Below are positions 8,892 to 17,631 of a stretch of DNA of 64,000 nucleotides, in pieces (position 1 is the stretch's first letter; the number at the start of each line of letters is the position of its first letter). The stretch is from Leifsonia sp. Root227 (GTDB taxonomy: Bacteria; Actinomycetota; Actinomycetes; Actinomycetales; Microbacteriaceae). Where the stretch lies: the NCBI RefSeq assembly GCF_001428745.1, contig NZ_LMIO01000002.1, positions 891,533 through 955,532 on the forward strand, read 5' to 3'. The notes below the pieces were generated by a model that made no database searches, was not told the DNA's origin, and saw nothing but the letters and a program-made list of their open reading frames with translations. Made by a program: the position numbers and the translations under genes.

Positions 8892-9983
8892 TCAATCCAG
8901 CTTCCGTTTCGCCCTCGCCGCGGCAGCGGTCAGCACCGTGAGAAGATGTTCAGCCGACGCATCCCAGGTGAACCGGGCCGCCTCGCGCTTCGACGCCTCC
9001 GAGCGCGCCGCCCACACGCCGTCCTCCTCCAGGTGCCGGATGCGCGCGGCCGCCTCCTCTGCGGAGTTCGGCGCGAAGAACAGGGCGGCCTCTCCCCCGA
9101 TCTCGCGGAAGATCGGGATGTCGCTGACCACCACGGGCGTGCCGAGCGTCATCGACTCCACCAGGGGGATGCCGAAGCCTTCGTCGTGCGACGCCGTCAC
9201 CAGGGCCGTGGCCGCGGCGATCGTCTCCGCGTACTCCTCGTCGCTCGCCCCGTTGTGGAACACGATCCGCGCATCCGGCGCAACGGCCGTCAGGCGCTCC
9301 CGCTCTGCGTCGGACACCCTGCTCATCAGGTGCAGTTCGTAGTCGGGAAGCAGGGCGGCGGCGCGCGCCAGCGTCTCGACGTTCTTGTACGGCATGAACG
9401 AGCCCATGTAGACGAGCGACTTCGACTCCGGGCTCGTCCTGCCCATCCGTACCGGATCGAGCTCCGGCATGTCTGCCGCGTTCGGCACGACGTGCACCGG
9501 ACGGCGGGTGAGCCTGTGCTCGGCGATGAGCTGCTTGGTGGTCTGCGACACGGTCACCACCGCATCCGACCGGTTGAGCAGCATCCGCTGCGGCCACCAG
9601 GCCAGGTGGTAGAGCCGCCACAGCAACCGGATGGGGGCAGGCAGGTCGCGCGGTGGGGTGCGATTGCGGTAGTAGATGAGGTCGTGCACGGTGAGCACGA
9701 GCCGGTACCGGCGACCCCAGCCGCCCATGGTCTGCATCGGTGTGAACACCACGTCCGGCTTGAGCCTGTTGACCTGCCTGGCCACCCACGGCTCGCCGGC
9801 GCTGGTCGGCGAGCCGATCAGCTCCCACGGCAGATGCGGCAGCATCTCGAGCTGACGGTGGTCGCTGATGAGCATGGTGACGGCGTGGCGTTTCGCCAGC
9901 GCGGCGACGAGGCCCGCCGTGTACCGGCTGATCCCGTCGTGGCGGCCGATCCTGGTGTAGCGGCAGTCGAAGACGATCCTCAT
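8892..9983 (-). CDS. Glycosyltransferase family 4-type (GT-B) enzyme
   Basis: A 363-residue retaining glycosyltransferase. The N-terminal domain includes VLTVHDLIYY and the nucleotide-sugar-binding C-terminal domain includes VYMGSFMPYKN and the E-x7-E motif HDEGFGIPLVE near residues 268-278. Donor and acceptor are unknown; a cell-surface glycan role is a guess from the family. The ATG overlaps the stop of the upstream alpha/beta hydrolase gene by 4 bp, so the two are probably cotranscribed and translationally coupled. Confidence 0.88.
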   Translation of the reverse strand: MRIVFDCRYTRIGRHDGISRYTAGLVAALAKRHAVTMLISDHRQLEMLPHLPWELIGSPTSAGEPWVARQVNRLKPDVVFTPMQTMGGWGRRYRLVLTVHDLIYYRNRTPPRDLPAPIRLLWRLYHLAWWPQRMLLNRSDAVVTVSQTTKQLIAEHRLTRRPVHVVPNAADMPELDPVRMGRTSPESKSLVYMGSFMPYKNVETLARAAALLPDYELHLMSRVSDAERERLTAVAPDARIVFHNGASDEEYAETIAAATALVTASHDEGFGIPLVESMTLGTPVVVSDIPIFREIGGEAALFFAPNSAEEAAARIRHLEEDGVWAARSEASKREAARFTWDASAEHLLTVLTAAAARAKRKLD

Positions 9984-10894
9984 GCCAGGAAGTCCTCGAT
10001 CGCTCGCGCCGCTTCGGTCGGCGTCTCGTAGTGGATCAGGTGGCCGACGTCCGGGATCACGACGAGGCGCGCATCAGGGAACAGGGTCTGCAGGCGGTAC
10101 TGCGCCGACAGCGGCGTGATGTCGTCCTTCTGAGCAGCCACCAGCAAGGTGCGCTCCTGGATGCGCGCCGCGTACTCGCTGACGTCGTGCGACACGGAGG
10201 CGCGGAAGGCGTCGAGCACCACCTCGCGGTCGCTGAACGCGCTGAAGTAGCGGTCGTGCTGGTCGTGGATCCAGCGCCGGAGCGCCTTGTCCTTGGTCTT
10301 CGCCATCGTCACGCTCATCACGCGCACGATCGCACGGTTGCGCAGCAGACCGAAGCCGAGCGTTCGCGGAAGCGCTGCAGCCAGCCAGTAGTAGAAGATC
10401 GCAAGCCGCGTCATGATGCCGCGCGGTCCCTCCAGCGCCGGCTGCCCGATCGGGTTCACCAGCACCACGTCGTTCGGGTGCAGCGCATCCGGAGCCGTCG
10501 CATCGGCCAGAGCCGCCGAGACCACGATCGACCCGAAGGAGTGACCGAGCAGCACGAACCTGCCGTCGATGCCGAGCTCGCGCACGAACGCCCTGAGCCA
10601 GCGCGCGTAGCCGTCGATGTCGTGCTTCGCCTCCGTCAATGGAGTGGATGCGCCGAAGCCGGGAAGATCGGGCGAGATCATCCTCACCCCGCCGAGCTGT
10701 GCGACGACAGGCTCGAGGCCGTGATGGTCGCCGCGGAACCCGTGCACGAGCACGAGCGTCGTCTGCGCGGCGGGGTCGCCGTAGTCCCAGTAGCGGGTGG
10801 TGCCACCGAGGACGGGCACGTCTGCTGTGCGCACCGGGAGACGGCCGAGCGCGTCGGCGTACGGTGAAGCTGCGTATGGCGAGGAAGCGGTCAT
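9980..10894 (-). CDS. Alpha/beta-fold hydrolase
   Basis: A 304-residue hydrolase with the oxyanion motif HGFRG (51-55), the nucleophile elbow GHSFGS with Ser119, and a C-terminal GHLIH histidine. A cap region (about 145-225) lies between. There is no signal peptide. The substrate is unknown. The open frame extends 57 codons further upstream, but the ATG at 10894 is preferred: it has TAGACT eight bases before it, and the extension has no domain similarity and overlaps the treS control region. The gene is divergent from treS and coupled to the downstream glycosyltransferase. Confidence 0.88.
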   Translation of the reverse strand: MTASSPYAASPYADALGRLPVRTADVPVLGGTTRYWDYGDPAAQTTLVLVHGFRGDHHGLEPVVAQLGGVRMISPDLPGFGASTPLTEAKHDIDGYARWLRAFVRELGIDGRFVLLGHSFGSIVVSAALADATAPDALHPNDVVLVNPIGQPALEGPRGIMTRLAIFYYWLAAALPRTLGFGLLRNRAIVRVMSVTMAKTKDKALRRWIHDQHDRYFSAFSDREVVLDAFRASVSHDVSEYAARIQERTLLVAAQKDDITPLSAQYRLQTLFPDARLVVIPDVGHLIHYETPTEAARAIEDFLA

Positions 10895-10902
10895 CGCAGA
10901 CC

Positions 10903-10908
10903 AGTCTA
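10903..10908 (-). promoter_or_regulatory. -10 hexamer of the alpha/beta hydrolase operon
   Basis: TAGACT on the minus strand ends eight bases before the ATG at 10894. This supports the chosen start and suggests a leaderless transcript. Confidence 0.5.
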
Positions 10909-10949
10909 GGCAGCGCGGATCACCGCATCCGGCAATGTGCTGCCAGGAC

Positions 10950-10980
10950 TGGACAGAGCACCAGCGCGTGCACCTAGACT
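10950..10980 (+). promoter_or_regulatory. Likely treS promoter
   Basis: TGGACA (10950-10955) and TAGACT (10975-10980) are separated by 19 bases, a somewhat long but acceptable sigma-A spacing. The predicted transcription start falls just before or within the operator that follows. Confidence 0.45.
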
Positions 10981-10988
10981 CGACTGGT

Positions 10989-11002
10989 TGTAATCGCTTG
11001 CA
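10989..11002. promoter_or_regulatory. LacI-family operator upstream of treS
   Basis: TGTAATCGCTTGCA matches the LacI/GalR-family consensus TGNAANCGNTTNCA at every fixed position. It lies nine bases after the candidate -10 and 25 bases before the treS start, a position suited to repression. The cognate regulator is not encoded in the window. Confidence 0.7.
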
Positions 11003-11027
11003 TCGGCTTCGCGCCGGAAGGAGAACC

Positions 11028-12737
11028 GTGAGTTTCACTGCGCCCATCACGCTGCCCGGGCTCACCCTGGATCCGCAGTGGTATCGCCGGTCCGTCTTCT
11101 ACGAAGTGATGGTGCGATCGTTCGTCGACAGCAACGGCGACGGCTCCGGCGACCTCGCCGGGCTCACCTCCAAGCTCGACTACCTGCAGTGGCTCGGGAT
11201 CGACGCGCTCTGGCTCCCTCCGTTCTTCCAGTCCCCGTTGCGCGACGGCGGATACGACGTGTCCGACTTCCGCGCGATCCTGCCGGAGTTCGGCACGATC
11301 GACGAGTTCCGCGACCTCGTGACCAAGGCGCACGAGCGCAACATGCGCATCATCATCGACCTGCCGATGAACCACACGTCCGACCAGCACGAGTGGTTCC
11401 AGCAGTCCCGCTCCGACCCGGAGGGGCCGTACGGCGACTTCTACGTCTGGAACGACACCGACGAAAAGTGGCCGGACATCCGCATCATCTTCGTCGACAC
11501 GGAGGACTCCAACTGGGCCTTCGACGAGGCGCGCCGCCAGTACTACTTCCACCGCTTCTTCTCGCACCAGCCCGACCTCAACTTCGAGAACCCGGCCGTG
11601 CACGATGCGATGTTCGAGATCGTGCGGTTCTGGCTCGACCTCGGCGTCGACGGCTTCCGGCTGGATGCGATCCCATACCTCTACGAGTCCGACGAGGGCA
11701 ACGGTGAGGGCGAGCCGAAGACGCACGAGTTCATCAAGAAGCTCCGCGAGATGGTCGACCGCGAGTACCCCGGCCGCATGATGGTCGCCGAGGCGAACCA
11801 GTGGCCGCGCGAGGTCGCCGCATTCTTCGGCACGGAGGACGAGCCGGAGTGCCACATGGCCTTCGACTTCCCCGTCATGCCGCGCATCTTCTACGCGCTG
11901 CGCTCACAGCAGTCCGCCGAGCTCGTGCGAGTGCTGTCCGAGACCCTGGACGTTCCTGACGGCTCCGCCTGGGGCGTGTTCCTGCGCAACCACGACGAGC
12001 TCACGCTCGAGATGGTGAGCGAGGAGTACCGTCAGGCGATGTACGGCTGGTACGCATACGACCCACGGATGCGCGCCAACATCGGCATCCGCCGCCGCCT
12101 CGCGCCGCTGCTCGACAACTCACGTGCGGAGCTCGAACTCGCGCACGCGCTCCTGTTCTCCCTACCGGGCAGCCCGTTCCTCTACTACGGCGACGAGATC
12201 GGGATGGGCGACAACATCTGGCTCCCCGACCGCGACAGCTCGCGTACGCCCATGCAGTGGACGCCCGACCGCAACGCCGGGTTCTCCACCGCCGACCCCG
12301 GCAAGCTGTTCCTGCCCGTGGTCCAGTCCCTGGTCTACCACTACAACCAGGTCAACGTGGAGGCGCAGCTCGCCCAGTCGCGCTCGCTGCTGCACTGGAT
12401 CCGCAACGTCATCCACGTGCGCAAGGCGCATCCGGTGTTCGGCCTCGGCACGATCCGTGTGCTGCAGACCAACCACGAGTCGGTGCTCGCGTTCGTGCGC
12501 TCCTACGAGGGCAGCGGCACGCACTTCGGCGACCAGCCGGAAGACGTGCTGTGCGTGTTCTCGTTCGCGCACAACCCGGTCTCCGTCTCGCTGGAGGCGC
12601 CTGAGTTCGCCGGCGCGACCCTCTACGACCTGTTCGGCGGTGCGGAGTTCCCGACCGTCGCCGAGGACGGCCGCTTCACGCTGACCCTGGGGACGCAGAA
12701 CTTCTACTGGCTGCACATCGAGCCTCGGCACAACTGA
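11028..12737 (+). CDS. treS: Trehalose synthase / maltose alpha-D-glucosyltransferase
   Basis: A 569-residue GH13 enzyme that isomerises maltose and trehalose. The signature regions are all present: MNHTS near 114-118, the nucleophile Asp213 in DGFRLDA, the acid/base Glu255 in VAEANQWP, and Asp323 in RNHDELT. The N-terminal WYRRSVFYEVMVRSF block and the extended WLPDRDSSRTPMQW segment separate TreS from ordinary amylases. Many actinobacteria fuse TreS to, or pair it with, maltokinase; here no maltokinase or glgE gene is adjacent. The GTG start has a GGAAGGAG ribosome-binding site, and a LacI-type operator lies just upstream, so sugar-dependent repression is likely. Confidence 0.93.
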   Translation: MSFTAPITLPGLTLDPQWYRRSVFYEVMVRSFVDSNGDGSGDLAGLTSKLDYLQWLGIDALWLPPFFQSPLRDGGYDVSDFRAILPEFGTIDEFRDLVTKAHERNMRIIIDLPMNHTSDQHEWFQQSRSDPEGPYGDFYVWNDTDEKWPDIRIIFVDTEDSNWAFDEARRQYYFHRFFSHQPDLNFENPAVHDAMFEIVRFWLDLGVDGFRLDAIPYLYESDEGNGEGEPKTHEFIKKLREMVDREYPGRMMVAEANQWPREVAAFFGTEDEPECHMAFDFPVMPRIFYALRSQQSAELVRVLSETLDVPDGSAWGVFLRNHDELTLEMVSEEYRQAMYGWYAYDPRMRANIGIRRRLAPLLDNSRAELELAHALLFSLPGSPFLYYGDEIGMGDNIWLPDRDSSRTPMQWTPDRNAGFSTADPGKLFLPVVQSLVYHYNQVNVEAQLAQSRSLLHWIRNVIHVRKAHPVFGLGTIRVLQTNHESVLAFVRSYEGSGTHFGDQPEDVLCVFSFAHNPVSVSLEAPEFAGATLYDLFGGAEFPTVAEDGRFTLTLGTQNFYWLHIEPRHN

Positions 12738-12743
12738 CGCGCT

Positions 12744-12768
12744 CGCCCGGCTGGGAGCCGGCCGGGCG
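12744..12768 (+). terminator. Possible terminator after treS
   Basis: An 8-bp perfect stem (12744-12751 with 12761-12768) and a 9-base loop follow the treS stop by six bases. There is no T-run, so termination is inferred from position. Confidence 0.4.
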
Positions 12769-12815
12769 CATCCGTGGTTCGCCGTGTCGGTCCCCGGGCT
12801 GACAGTGGTCGCTCA

Positions 12816-12821
12816 TACGCT
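12816..12821 (+). promoter_or_regulatory. -10 hexamer of the exonuclease gene
   Basis: TACGCT ends six bases before the ATG at 12828. No ribosome-binding site is seen, consistent with leaderless transcription. Confidence 0.45.
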
Positions 12822-12827
12822 GATTCC

Positions 12828-13514
12828 ATGAGTGAGTGGCATCAGGAATTGGGCGTCTTCGATCTGGAGACCACCGGCATCGACGTGGAGTCGGCGCGCA
12901 TCGTCACGGCGCATGTCGGCCTTCTCGACCAGACCGGCACGATCGTGCAGCGACAGGACTGGCTCGTCGACCCCGGCGTCGAGATTCCCGCCGGGGCCAC
13001 AGCGGTGCACGGCATCACCACCGAACACGCGCGCAGCAACGGGATGCACGCCTCAGCAGCCACCGCGCAGATCGTGGAGGCGCTTCGAGACCTGTTCAGC
13101 CGCGGCATCCCGGTCGTGGCATACAACGCGCCGTACGACTTCACGCTGCTCGACCGCGAAGCGCGTCGCCACAGCGTCGCCCCGCTCGTCTCCCCCGGCC
13201 CCATCGTCGACCCTCTCGTCATCGACAAGGCCGTGGACAAGTACCGCAGAGGCAAGCGCACGCTCGAGGTCACGGCGACCTACTACGGCGTCGACCTCAC
13301 GGACGCGCACGATGCGGGCGCGGACGCCATCGCGGCCGGCCGGGTGGCGCAGGCGCTCGCCAGGGTGCACACCGAAGCCCTCGCCTTCGAGGCGGCGGAG
13401 CTGCACAGGATGCAGGTGGACTGGTGCCGCGAGCAGGCCGCCGACTTCCAGGAGTACATGCGCCGCGTGCGCGACCCGCACTTCACGACGTCCGGCGACT
13501 GGCCGCTGCGCTGA
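12828..13514 (+). CDS. DEDDh 3'-5' exonuclease (DnaQ-like)
   Basis: A 228-residue exonuclease of the DnaQ/RNase T fold. Motif I is FDLETTG with Asp12 and Glu14, motif II lies in YNAPYDFTLLD, and motif III is AHDAGADA, in which the His and Asp give the DEDDh set. It contains only the exonuclease domain. It could be a proofreading-type subunit or a general nucleic-acid exonuclease; the neighbours do not decide. The ATG at 12828 is preferred because it directly precedes the domain and has a -10-like hexamer six bases upstream. Confidence 0.9.
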   Translation: MSEWHQELGVFDLETTGIDVESARIVTAHVGLLDQTGTIVQRQDWLVDPGVEIPAGATAVHGITTEHARSNGMHASAATAQIVEALRDLFSRGIPVVAYNAPYDFTLLDREARRHSVAPLVSPGPIVDPLVIDKAVDKYRRGKRTLEVTATYYGVDLTDAHDAGADAIAAGRVAQALARVHTEALAFEAAELHRMQVDWCREQAADFQEYMRRVRDPHFTTSGDWPLR

Positions 13515-13544
13515 GATCCATGCATAAGTGTGTATTTCTGTCGG

Positions 13545-13573
13545 TTGGCTTAGAATCTGCTGACCGGTAACAT
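13545..13573 (+). promoter_or_regulatory. Promoter of the DUF4190 gene
   Basis: TTGGCT (13545-13550) and TAACAT (13568-13573) are separated by 17 bases. The -10 ends seven bases before the ATG at 13581, so the transcript may be leaderless. Confidence 0.45.
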
Positions 13574-13580
13574 AACGGGT

Positions 13581-13901
13581 ATGAGCGATTCAGACCTCAA
13601 CCCACAGCCCCTTCCGCCCCAGCAGCAGCCGCAGTACCAGCAGCCGTACCAGGGCGCCCCTGCAGCTCGCGGCTACAACACCATGGCCATTGTGGCCTTC
13701 ATCCTGGCGTTCTTCGTGAACATCGTCGGCATCATCCTGGGCTTCGTCGCCCTCTCCCAGATCAAGAAGACCGGCGAGCAGGGCCGCGGCCTCGCCATCG
13801 CCGCCGTCATCATCGGCTTCGCCGAGATCGTGATCGGCATCATCTTCACGATCGCGATCGTCGCGATCATCGCCGCGAACCCGTCCACGTACACGTACTG
13901 A
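13581..13901 (+). CDS. DUF4190-type small membrane protein
   Basis: A 106-residue membrane protein. The N-terminal 30 residues are rich in Pro, Gln and Tyr (QPLPPQQQPQYQQPYQG). Two membrane helices follow, at about 35-56 and 72-98, with the short basic loop LSQIKKTGEQGRG between them. This is the layout of DUF4190 proteins, which often accompany secretion or division proteins, but no function is established. The gene is single and ends at a strong terminator shared with L31. Confidence 0.85.
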   Translation: MSDSDLNPQPLPPQQQPQYQQPYQGAPAARGYNTMAIVAFILAFFVNIVGIILGFVALSQIKKTGEQGRGLAIAAVIIGFAEIVIGIIFTIAIVAIIAANPSTYTY

Positions 13902-13938
13902 TCCGCGTTGGCGCCGCCCGGATGCGGCGCCAACGACG

Positions 13939-13967
13939 AAGGCCCCGACCAGAACGGTCGGGGCCTT
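13939..13967. terminator. Bidirectional intrinsic terminator
   Basis: A perfect 12-bp stem (13939-13950 with 13956-13967) with a 5-base loop is flanked by A/T-rich ends on both sides, and outer bases 13931-13936 and 13971-13976 can extend the pairing. It lies between the convergent DUF4190 and L31 genes and can serve both. Confidence 0.85.
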
Positions 13968-13981
13968 TATCGTTGGCAGTC

Positions 13982-14233
13982 TTACTTGCCGAAGTTCTTG
14001 TAACGCGAGTTGAACTTCTCGACGCGACCGGCCGAGTCCATGATGCGCTGCTTGCCCGTGTAGAACGGGTGCGACTCCGAGGAGATCTCAACGTCGATCA
14101 CCGGGTAGACGGTGCCGTCTTCCCACTCGATCGTCTTCTCGCTCGTCACGGTCGAGCGCGTGAGGAACGTCGCACCCGAGGCCAGGTCGCGGAAAACCAC
14201 CGGAGCGTAGTCGGGGTGGATGTCAGTCTTCAT
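13982..14233 (-). CDS. rpmE2: Type B 50S ribosomal protein L31
   Basis: An 83-residue L31 of the zinc-independent type B: it has MKTDIHPDY at the start, [12 protein letters not shown] in the second half, and no CxxC zinc motif. In bacteria with two L31 genes the type B copy replaces the zinc form during zinc shortage; whether a second copy exists here cannot be seen. The ATG at 14233 has an AAGGAAG ribosome-binding site; the longer open frame upstream is not supported. It has its own 105-bp leader with no recognisable zinc-repressor box. Confidence 0.95.
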   Translation of the reverse strand: MKTDIHPDYAPVVFRDLASGATFLTRSTVTSEKTIEWEDGTVYPVIDVEISSESHPFYTGKQRIMDSAGRVEKFNSRYKNFGK

Positions 14234-14338
14234 CAGGACTTCCTTGTTGCGTAGTGATTTGTCGGTCGTGCCCGTGCGTGGAAGCACAGGGCGGAAAGTA
14301 TGTCGGCTGGTGGGCCAGCTATCGAGTTTAGCAGATGT

Positions 14339-15136
14339 TCAGTCCGCGGTGCCGCGACGCGCCCGGACGGCGTAGCGACCGTCCTGCTCGGTGAGGTCGA
14401 CATCCACACCGAACGTCTCGCTGAGGCGCTCCGCGGTGATGACCTCGTCGAGGGTGCCCTGGGCGGCGACAGCGCCGTTCGCGAGCAGCAGGGCCCTGTT
14501 GAAGCCGAGGGGGATCTCCTCGACGTGATGCGTCACCATGACGATGGCGGGCGAGTCGGCGTCGCTGGCGTATCCGCCGAGCAGCTGCAACAGCTCCTCA
14601 CGGCCGCCGAGGTCGAGGCTCGCCGCCGGCTCGTCGAGCAGCAGGATCTCCGGGTCCGTCATCACCGAGCGGGCGATCTGGACGCGCTTCTGCTCGCCGT
14701 CGCTCAGGCTGCCGAAGGAGCGCTCGGCCAGGTGGTCGAGGTTCCACTCGCCGAGCACGCGGCGGGCGCGACGCTCGTCGATCTCCTCGTACTCCTCGTT
14801 CCACCGGCCCGTGACCGCGTACGCCGCCGTCATCACGACGTCGAGCACTGTCTCGTTGCGCGGGATGCGCCTGGCGAGGGCGCTCGACGCAAAGCCGAGC
14901 CGCGGGCGCAGCTCGGACAGGTCGCTGTGGCCGATGGGCTCGCCGAGCACTTCCGCCTCACCGGAGGTGGGGTGCAGCGCAGCGGCGGCGATCTGCAGGA
15001 GCGTGGTCTTGCCTGCGCCGTTCGGTCCGAGGACCACCCAGCGTTCGTCTGGCTCCACCGTCCAGTTCACCGAGTCGAGAACCGTATTCCCGTCGCGGAC
15101 AACGGACACATCGTGAAGCTGGAGAACGCTGGACAT
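14339..15136 (-). CDS. ABC transporter-type ATP-binding protein
   Basis: A 265-residue single ATPase domain. Walker A is GPNGAGKTT (about 37-45), the signature is LSDGEQKR (an SDGE variant of LSGGQ), Walker B is ILLLDEPAASLD, and the switch His lies in VTHHVEE. No membrane or substrate-binding partner is adjacent, so the transported substrate is unknown. A similar ATPase lies next to serB in mycobacteria, and serB is 2.5 kb away here. The ATG at 15136 has TAGGCT seven bases upstream. Confidence 0.88.
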   Translation of the reverse strand: MSSVLQLHDVSVVRDGNTVLDSVNWTVEPDERWVVLGPNGAGKTTLLQIAAAALHPTSGEAEVLGEPIGHSDLSELRPRLGFASSALARRIPRNETVLDVVMTAAYAVTGRWNEEYEEIDERRARRVLGEWNLDHLAERSFGSLSDGEQKRVQIARSVMTDPEILLLDEPAASLDLGGREELLQLLGGYASDADSPAIVMVTHHVEEIPLGFNRALLLANGAVAAQGTLDEVITAERLSETFGVDVDLTEQDGRYAVRARRGTAD

Positions 15137-15143
15137 ACCCTCT

Positions 15144-15149
15144 AGCCTA
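15144..15149 (-). promoter_or_regulatory. -10 hexamer of the ABC ATPase gene
   Basis: TAGGCT on the minus strand lies seven bases before the ATG at 15136, in the 22-bp gap after glgA. It suggests the ATPase can be transcribed from its own start, probably leaderless. Confidence 0.45.
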
Positions 15150-15158
15150 GCGGCGGCG

Positions 15159-16343
15159 TCAGGCTGTGACGGACCGGTACAGCTCCCGAGTCTGCTCCGC
15201 GATCGACTCCCAGCTGAACGCCGTCTCCGCCCGCAACCGGCCGGCGCTGCCCATCAGCGCAGCACGCTCCCCGTCGCCGACCACCTCGGTCAGCGCGGCG
15301 GCCAGGTCGGCGACGAACGCATCCGGATCGGTCGGCGTTCCTGTGCCGTCCGTCGCCTGGGCGATGGGCACGAGCCTGCCGGTGACGCCGTCCACGATCA
15401 CCTCGGGGATGCCTCCTGTCGCCGTGCCGACGACGGGCAGCCCGCAGGCCATCGCCTCCAGGTTCACGATCCCGAGCGGCTCGTAGATGGACGGGCAGAC
15501 GAAGACAGTGGATGCGGTCAGCGCCACCCGCAGCTCCTCCTGTGACAGCAGCCTGTCGATCCACACCACGCCGTCGCGCTCCTCCTGGAGCTGCTCGACG
15601 CCACGCGTCACCTCCGCCATGATCTCCGGCGTGTCCGGAGCCCCTGCGCAGAGGATGACCTGGACCTCTTGCGGCAGGAGCCTGGCAGCGCGCAGCAGGT
15701 ACGGCAGACCCTTCTGCCTGGTGATCCTGCCGACGAAGATCACGGCAGGTCGGTCGGGGTCGATGCCGAGCGCCCGCGCGCGCTCCTGGTCGTCGAGCGG
15801 GCGCCAGCGCTCCAGGTCGATGCCGTTGTAGATCACGGTCACCTTCTCCGGGTCGAGGGCGGGGTACGCGGCGAGGATGTCGCGACGCATCCCCTCGCTC
15901 ACCGCGATGACGCGGTCCGCGCCCTCGAACGCCGTCTTCTCCGCCCAGCTCGACACGCGGTATCCGCCGCCGAGCTGCTCGGCCTTCCACGGGCGCAGCG
16001 GCTCCAGGCTGTGCGCGGTGACGACGTGCGGGATGCCGTGCAGCAGTTTCGCGACGTGGCCGGCGCCGTTCGCGTACCAGGTGTGCGAGTGCACCAGGTC
16101 GGCTCCCCCGCAGTCCTGCGCCATCTGCAGGTCGACCCCGAGTGTACTGATCGCGGCATTCGCTCCAGCGAGTTCATGCGGCACGCGGTATGCGTGCACG
16201 TCCGCCTCGTCGCGCGGCTCGCCGAAACAGCGCACCTGCACCTCGGTGTCCGCGCGCAGCGCGCGCACCAGCTCGGTCACGTGGACACCGGCTCCGCCAT
16301 AGATGTCCGGCGGGTATTCCCGGGTCAGAAGATCAACGCGCAT
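15159..16343 (-). CDS. glgA: Glycogen synthase, Corynebacterium type (GlgA/GlgM)
   Basis: A 394-residue GT4 (GT-B) enzyme that opens with LTREYPPDIYGGAGVH and carries the KxGG-like donor loop RITRQKGLPYLL and the E-x7-E region SIYEPLGIVNLE. This short actinobacterial form uses ADP-glucose; its mycobacterial counterpart GlgM makes maltose-1-phosphate for the GlgE pathway besides extending glucan. It is divergent from glgC, which makes its donor, across only 46 bp. The ATG at 16343 has TAGCGT seven bases upstream and no ribosome-binding site. Confidence 0.92.
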   Translation of the reverse strand: MRVDLLTREYPPDIYGGAGVHVTELVRALRADTEVQVRCFGEPRDEADVHAYRVPHELAGANAAISTLGVDLQMAQDCGGADLVHSHTWYANGAGHVAKLLHGIPHVVTAHSLEPLRPWKAEQLGGGYRVSSWAEKTAFEGADRVIAVSEGMRRDILAAYPALDPEKVTVIYNGIDLERWRPLDDQERARALGIDPDRPAVIFVGRITRQKGLPYLLRAARLLPQEVQVILCAGAPDTPEIMAEVTRGVEQLQEERDGVVWIDRLLSQEELRVALTASTVFVCPSIYEPLGIVNLEAMACGLPVVGTATGGIPEVIVDGVTGRLVPIAQATDGTGTPTDPDAFVADLAAALTEVVGDGERAALMGSAGRLRAETAFSWESIAEQTRELYRSVTA

Positions 16344-16389
16344 GTCGTGAACGCTAGTACAGGTCGCATGTTGCCTCTACTGTGGTGGC
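16344..16389. promoter_or_regulatory. Divergent glgA/glgC promoter region
   Basis: This 46-bp gap must hold both promoters. On the minus strand TAGCGT (16351-16356) is seven bases before the glgA ATG. On the plus strand TACTGT (16378-16383) is six bases before the glgC ATG. Both spacings fit leaderless transcription, and the -35 region of each promoter would overlap the other gene's control region, so the two are likely interdependent. Confidence 0.5.
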
Positions 16390-17631
16390 ATGGCAGGCAA
16401 GAAGATCTTCGGCATTGTTCTCGCGGGTGGCGAAGGGAAGCGGTTGATGCCGTTGACGGCCGACCGCGCGAAGCCGGCCGTTCCGTTCGGCGGACAGTAC
16501 CGCCTCATCGACTTCGCGCTCTCGAACCTCATCAATTCGCAGTTGCGCCAGATCGTCGTGCTGACGCAGTACAAGTCGCACAGCCTCGACCGTCACGTCT
16601 CGCAGACCTGGCGCCTCGACGGCATGCTCAACTCGTACATCGCGTCCGTGCCTGCGCAACAGCGCCTGGGCAAGCGCTGGTTCAGTGGATCGGCCGACGC
16701 CATCCTGCAGAGCCTCAACCTGCTGCGCGACGAGAAGCCCGACATCGTGGTCGTCGTCGGAGCAGACCACGTATACCGGATGGACTTCGGCCAGATGATC
16801 GAGGCCCACATCGCCTCCGGCGCACCGGCGACCGTGGCGGCGATCCGGCAGCCGATCGGTCTCGCCGACCAGTTCGGCGTGATCGAGGTCGACCCGGAAC
16901 GGGCAGACCGCATCAGCGCGTTCAGAGAAAAGCCGAGTGACCCGATCGGGCTGCCTGACTCGCCGGACGAGGTGCTCGCATCCATGGGCAACTACGTCTT
17001 CGACGCCGACGCCCTGATCGACGCCGTCGTGCGCGACGGCGACCGCCCTGACTCCAACCACGACATGGGCGGCGACATCATTCCGGACTTCGTGTCGCGC
17101 GACGAGGCCGCTGTTTACGACTTCAACCGCAACGACGTGCCGGGCTCGACCGACCGCGACCGGTACTACTGGCGGGATGTGGGAACGATCGACTCGTTCT
17201 TCGAAGCCCACCAGGACCTCATCTCCGCCCTTCCGGTGTTCAACCTGTACAACCGCGAGTGGCCGATCTTCAGCCAGGTGCTGAACTCTCCCCCGGCGAA
17301 GATCGTCCGTGACGGCCGCGGAGCGCTCGGCACGACCATCGACTCGATCGTGTCGCTCGGCTCCGTGATCTCCGGCGCACACCTGGAGCGCAGCGTCCTC
17401 GGACCGTGGGCGAAGGTGGACTCCGGCGCCAAGGTGGTCGACTCCGTCGTGTTCGAGCGCGCGGTGATCGGCGCCAACGCGTTCGTCGGCCGCGCGATCC
17501 TGGACAAGGACGTGGTGGTCGCGGAGGGCGCATCCATCGGCGTCGACCCGGAGCGCGACCGCGCACGAGGCTTCACCGTCACCGACTCCGGTCTCACCGT
17601 GGTCGGCAAGGGAGTGCACGTCGTTCCATGA
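16390..17631 (+). CDS. glgC: Glucose-1-phosphate adenylyltransferase
   Basis: A 413-residue ADP-glucose pyrophosphorylase making ADP-glucose from ATP and glucose-1-phosphate. The nucleotidyltransferase motif [14 protein letters not shown] lies near the N-terminus, followed by [10 protein letters not shown] and the sugar-binding FREKP. The C-terminal left-handed beta-helix shows [18 protein letters not shown] repeats. Its stop overlaps the serB start by 4 bp (ATGA). It is divergent from glgA, forming a glucan-storage pair. Confidence 0.96.
   Translation: MAGKKIFGIVLAGGEGKRLMPLTADRAKPAVPFGGQYRLIDFALSNLINSQLRQIVVLTQYKSHSLDRHVSQTWRLDGMLNSYIASVPAQQRLGKRWFSGSADAILQSLNLLRDEKPDIVVVVGADHVYRMDFGQMIEAHIASGAPATVAAIRQPIGLADQFGVIEVDPERADRISAFREKPSDPIGLPDSPDEVLASMGNYVFDADALIDAVVRDGDRPDSNHDMGGDIIPDFVSRDEAAVYDFNRNDVPGSTDRDRYYWRDVGTIDSFFEAHQDLISALPVFNLYNREWPIFSQVLNSPPAKIVRDGRGALGTTIDSIVSLGSVISGAHLERSVLGPWAKVDSGAKVVDSVVFERAVIGANAFVGRAILDKDVVVAEGASIGVDPERDRARGFTVTDSGLTVVGKGVHVVP

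Noticed and set aside
14234..14338. Zinc-repressor (Zur) box upstream of type B L31
   Set aside because: No A/T-rich palindrome like the known actinobacterial Zur site was visible in this short gap.
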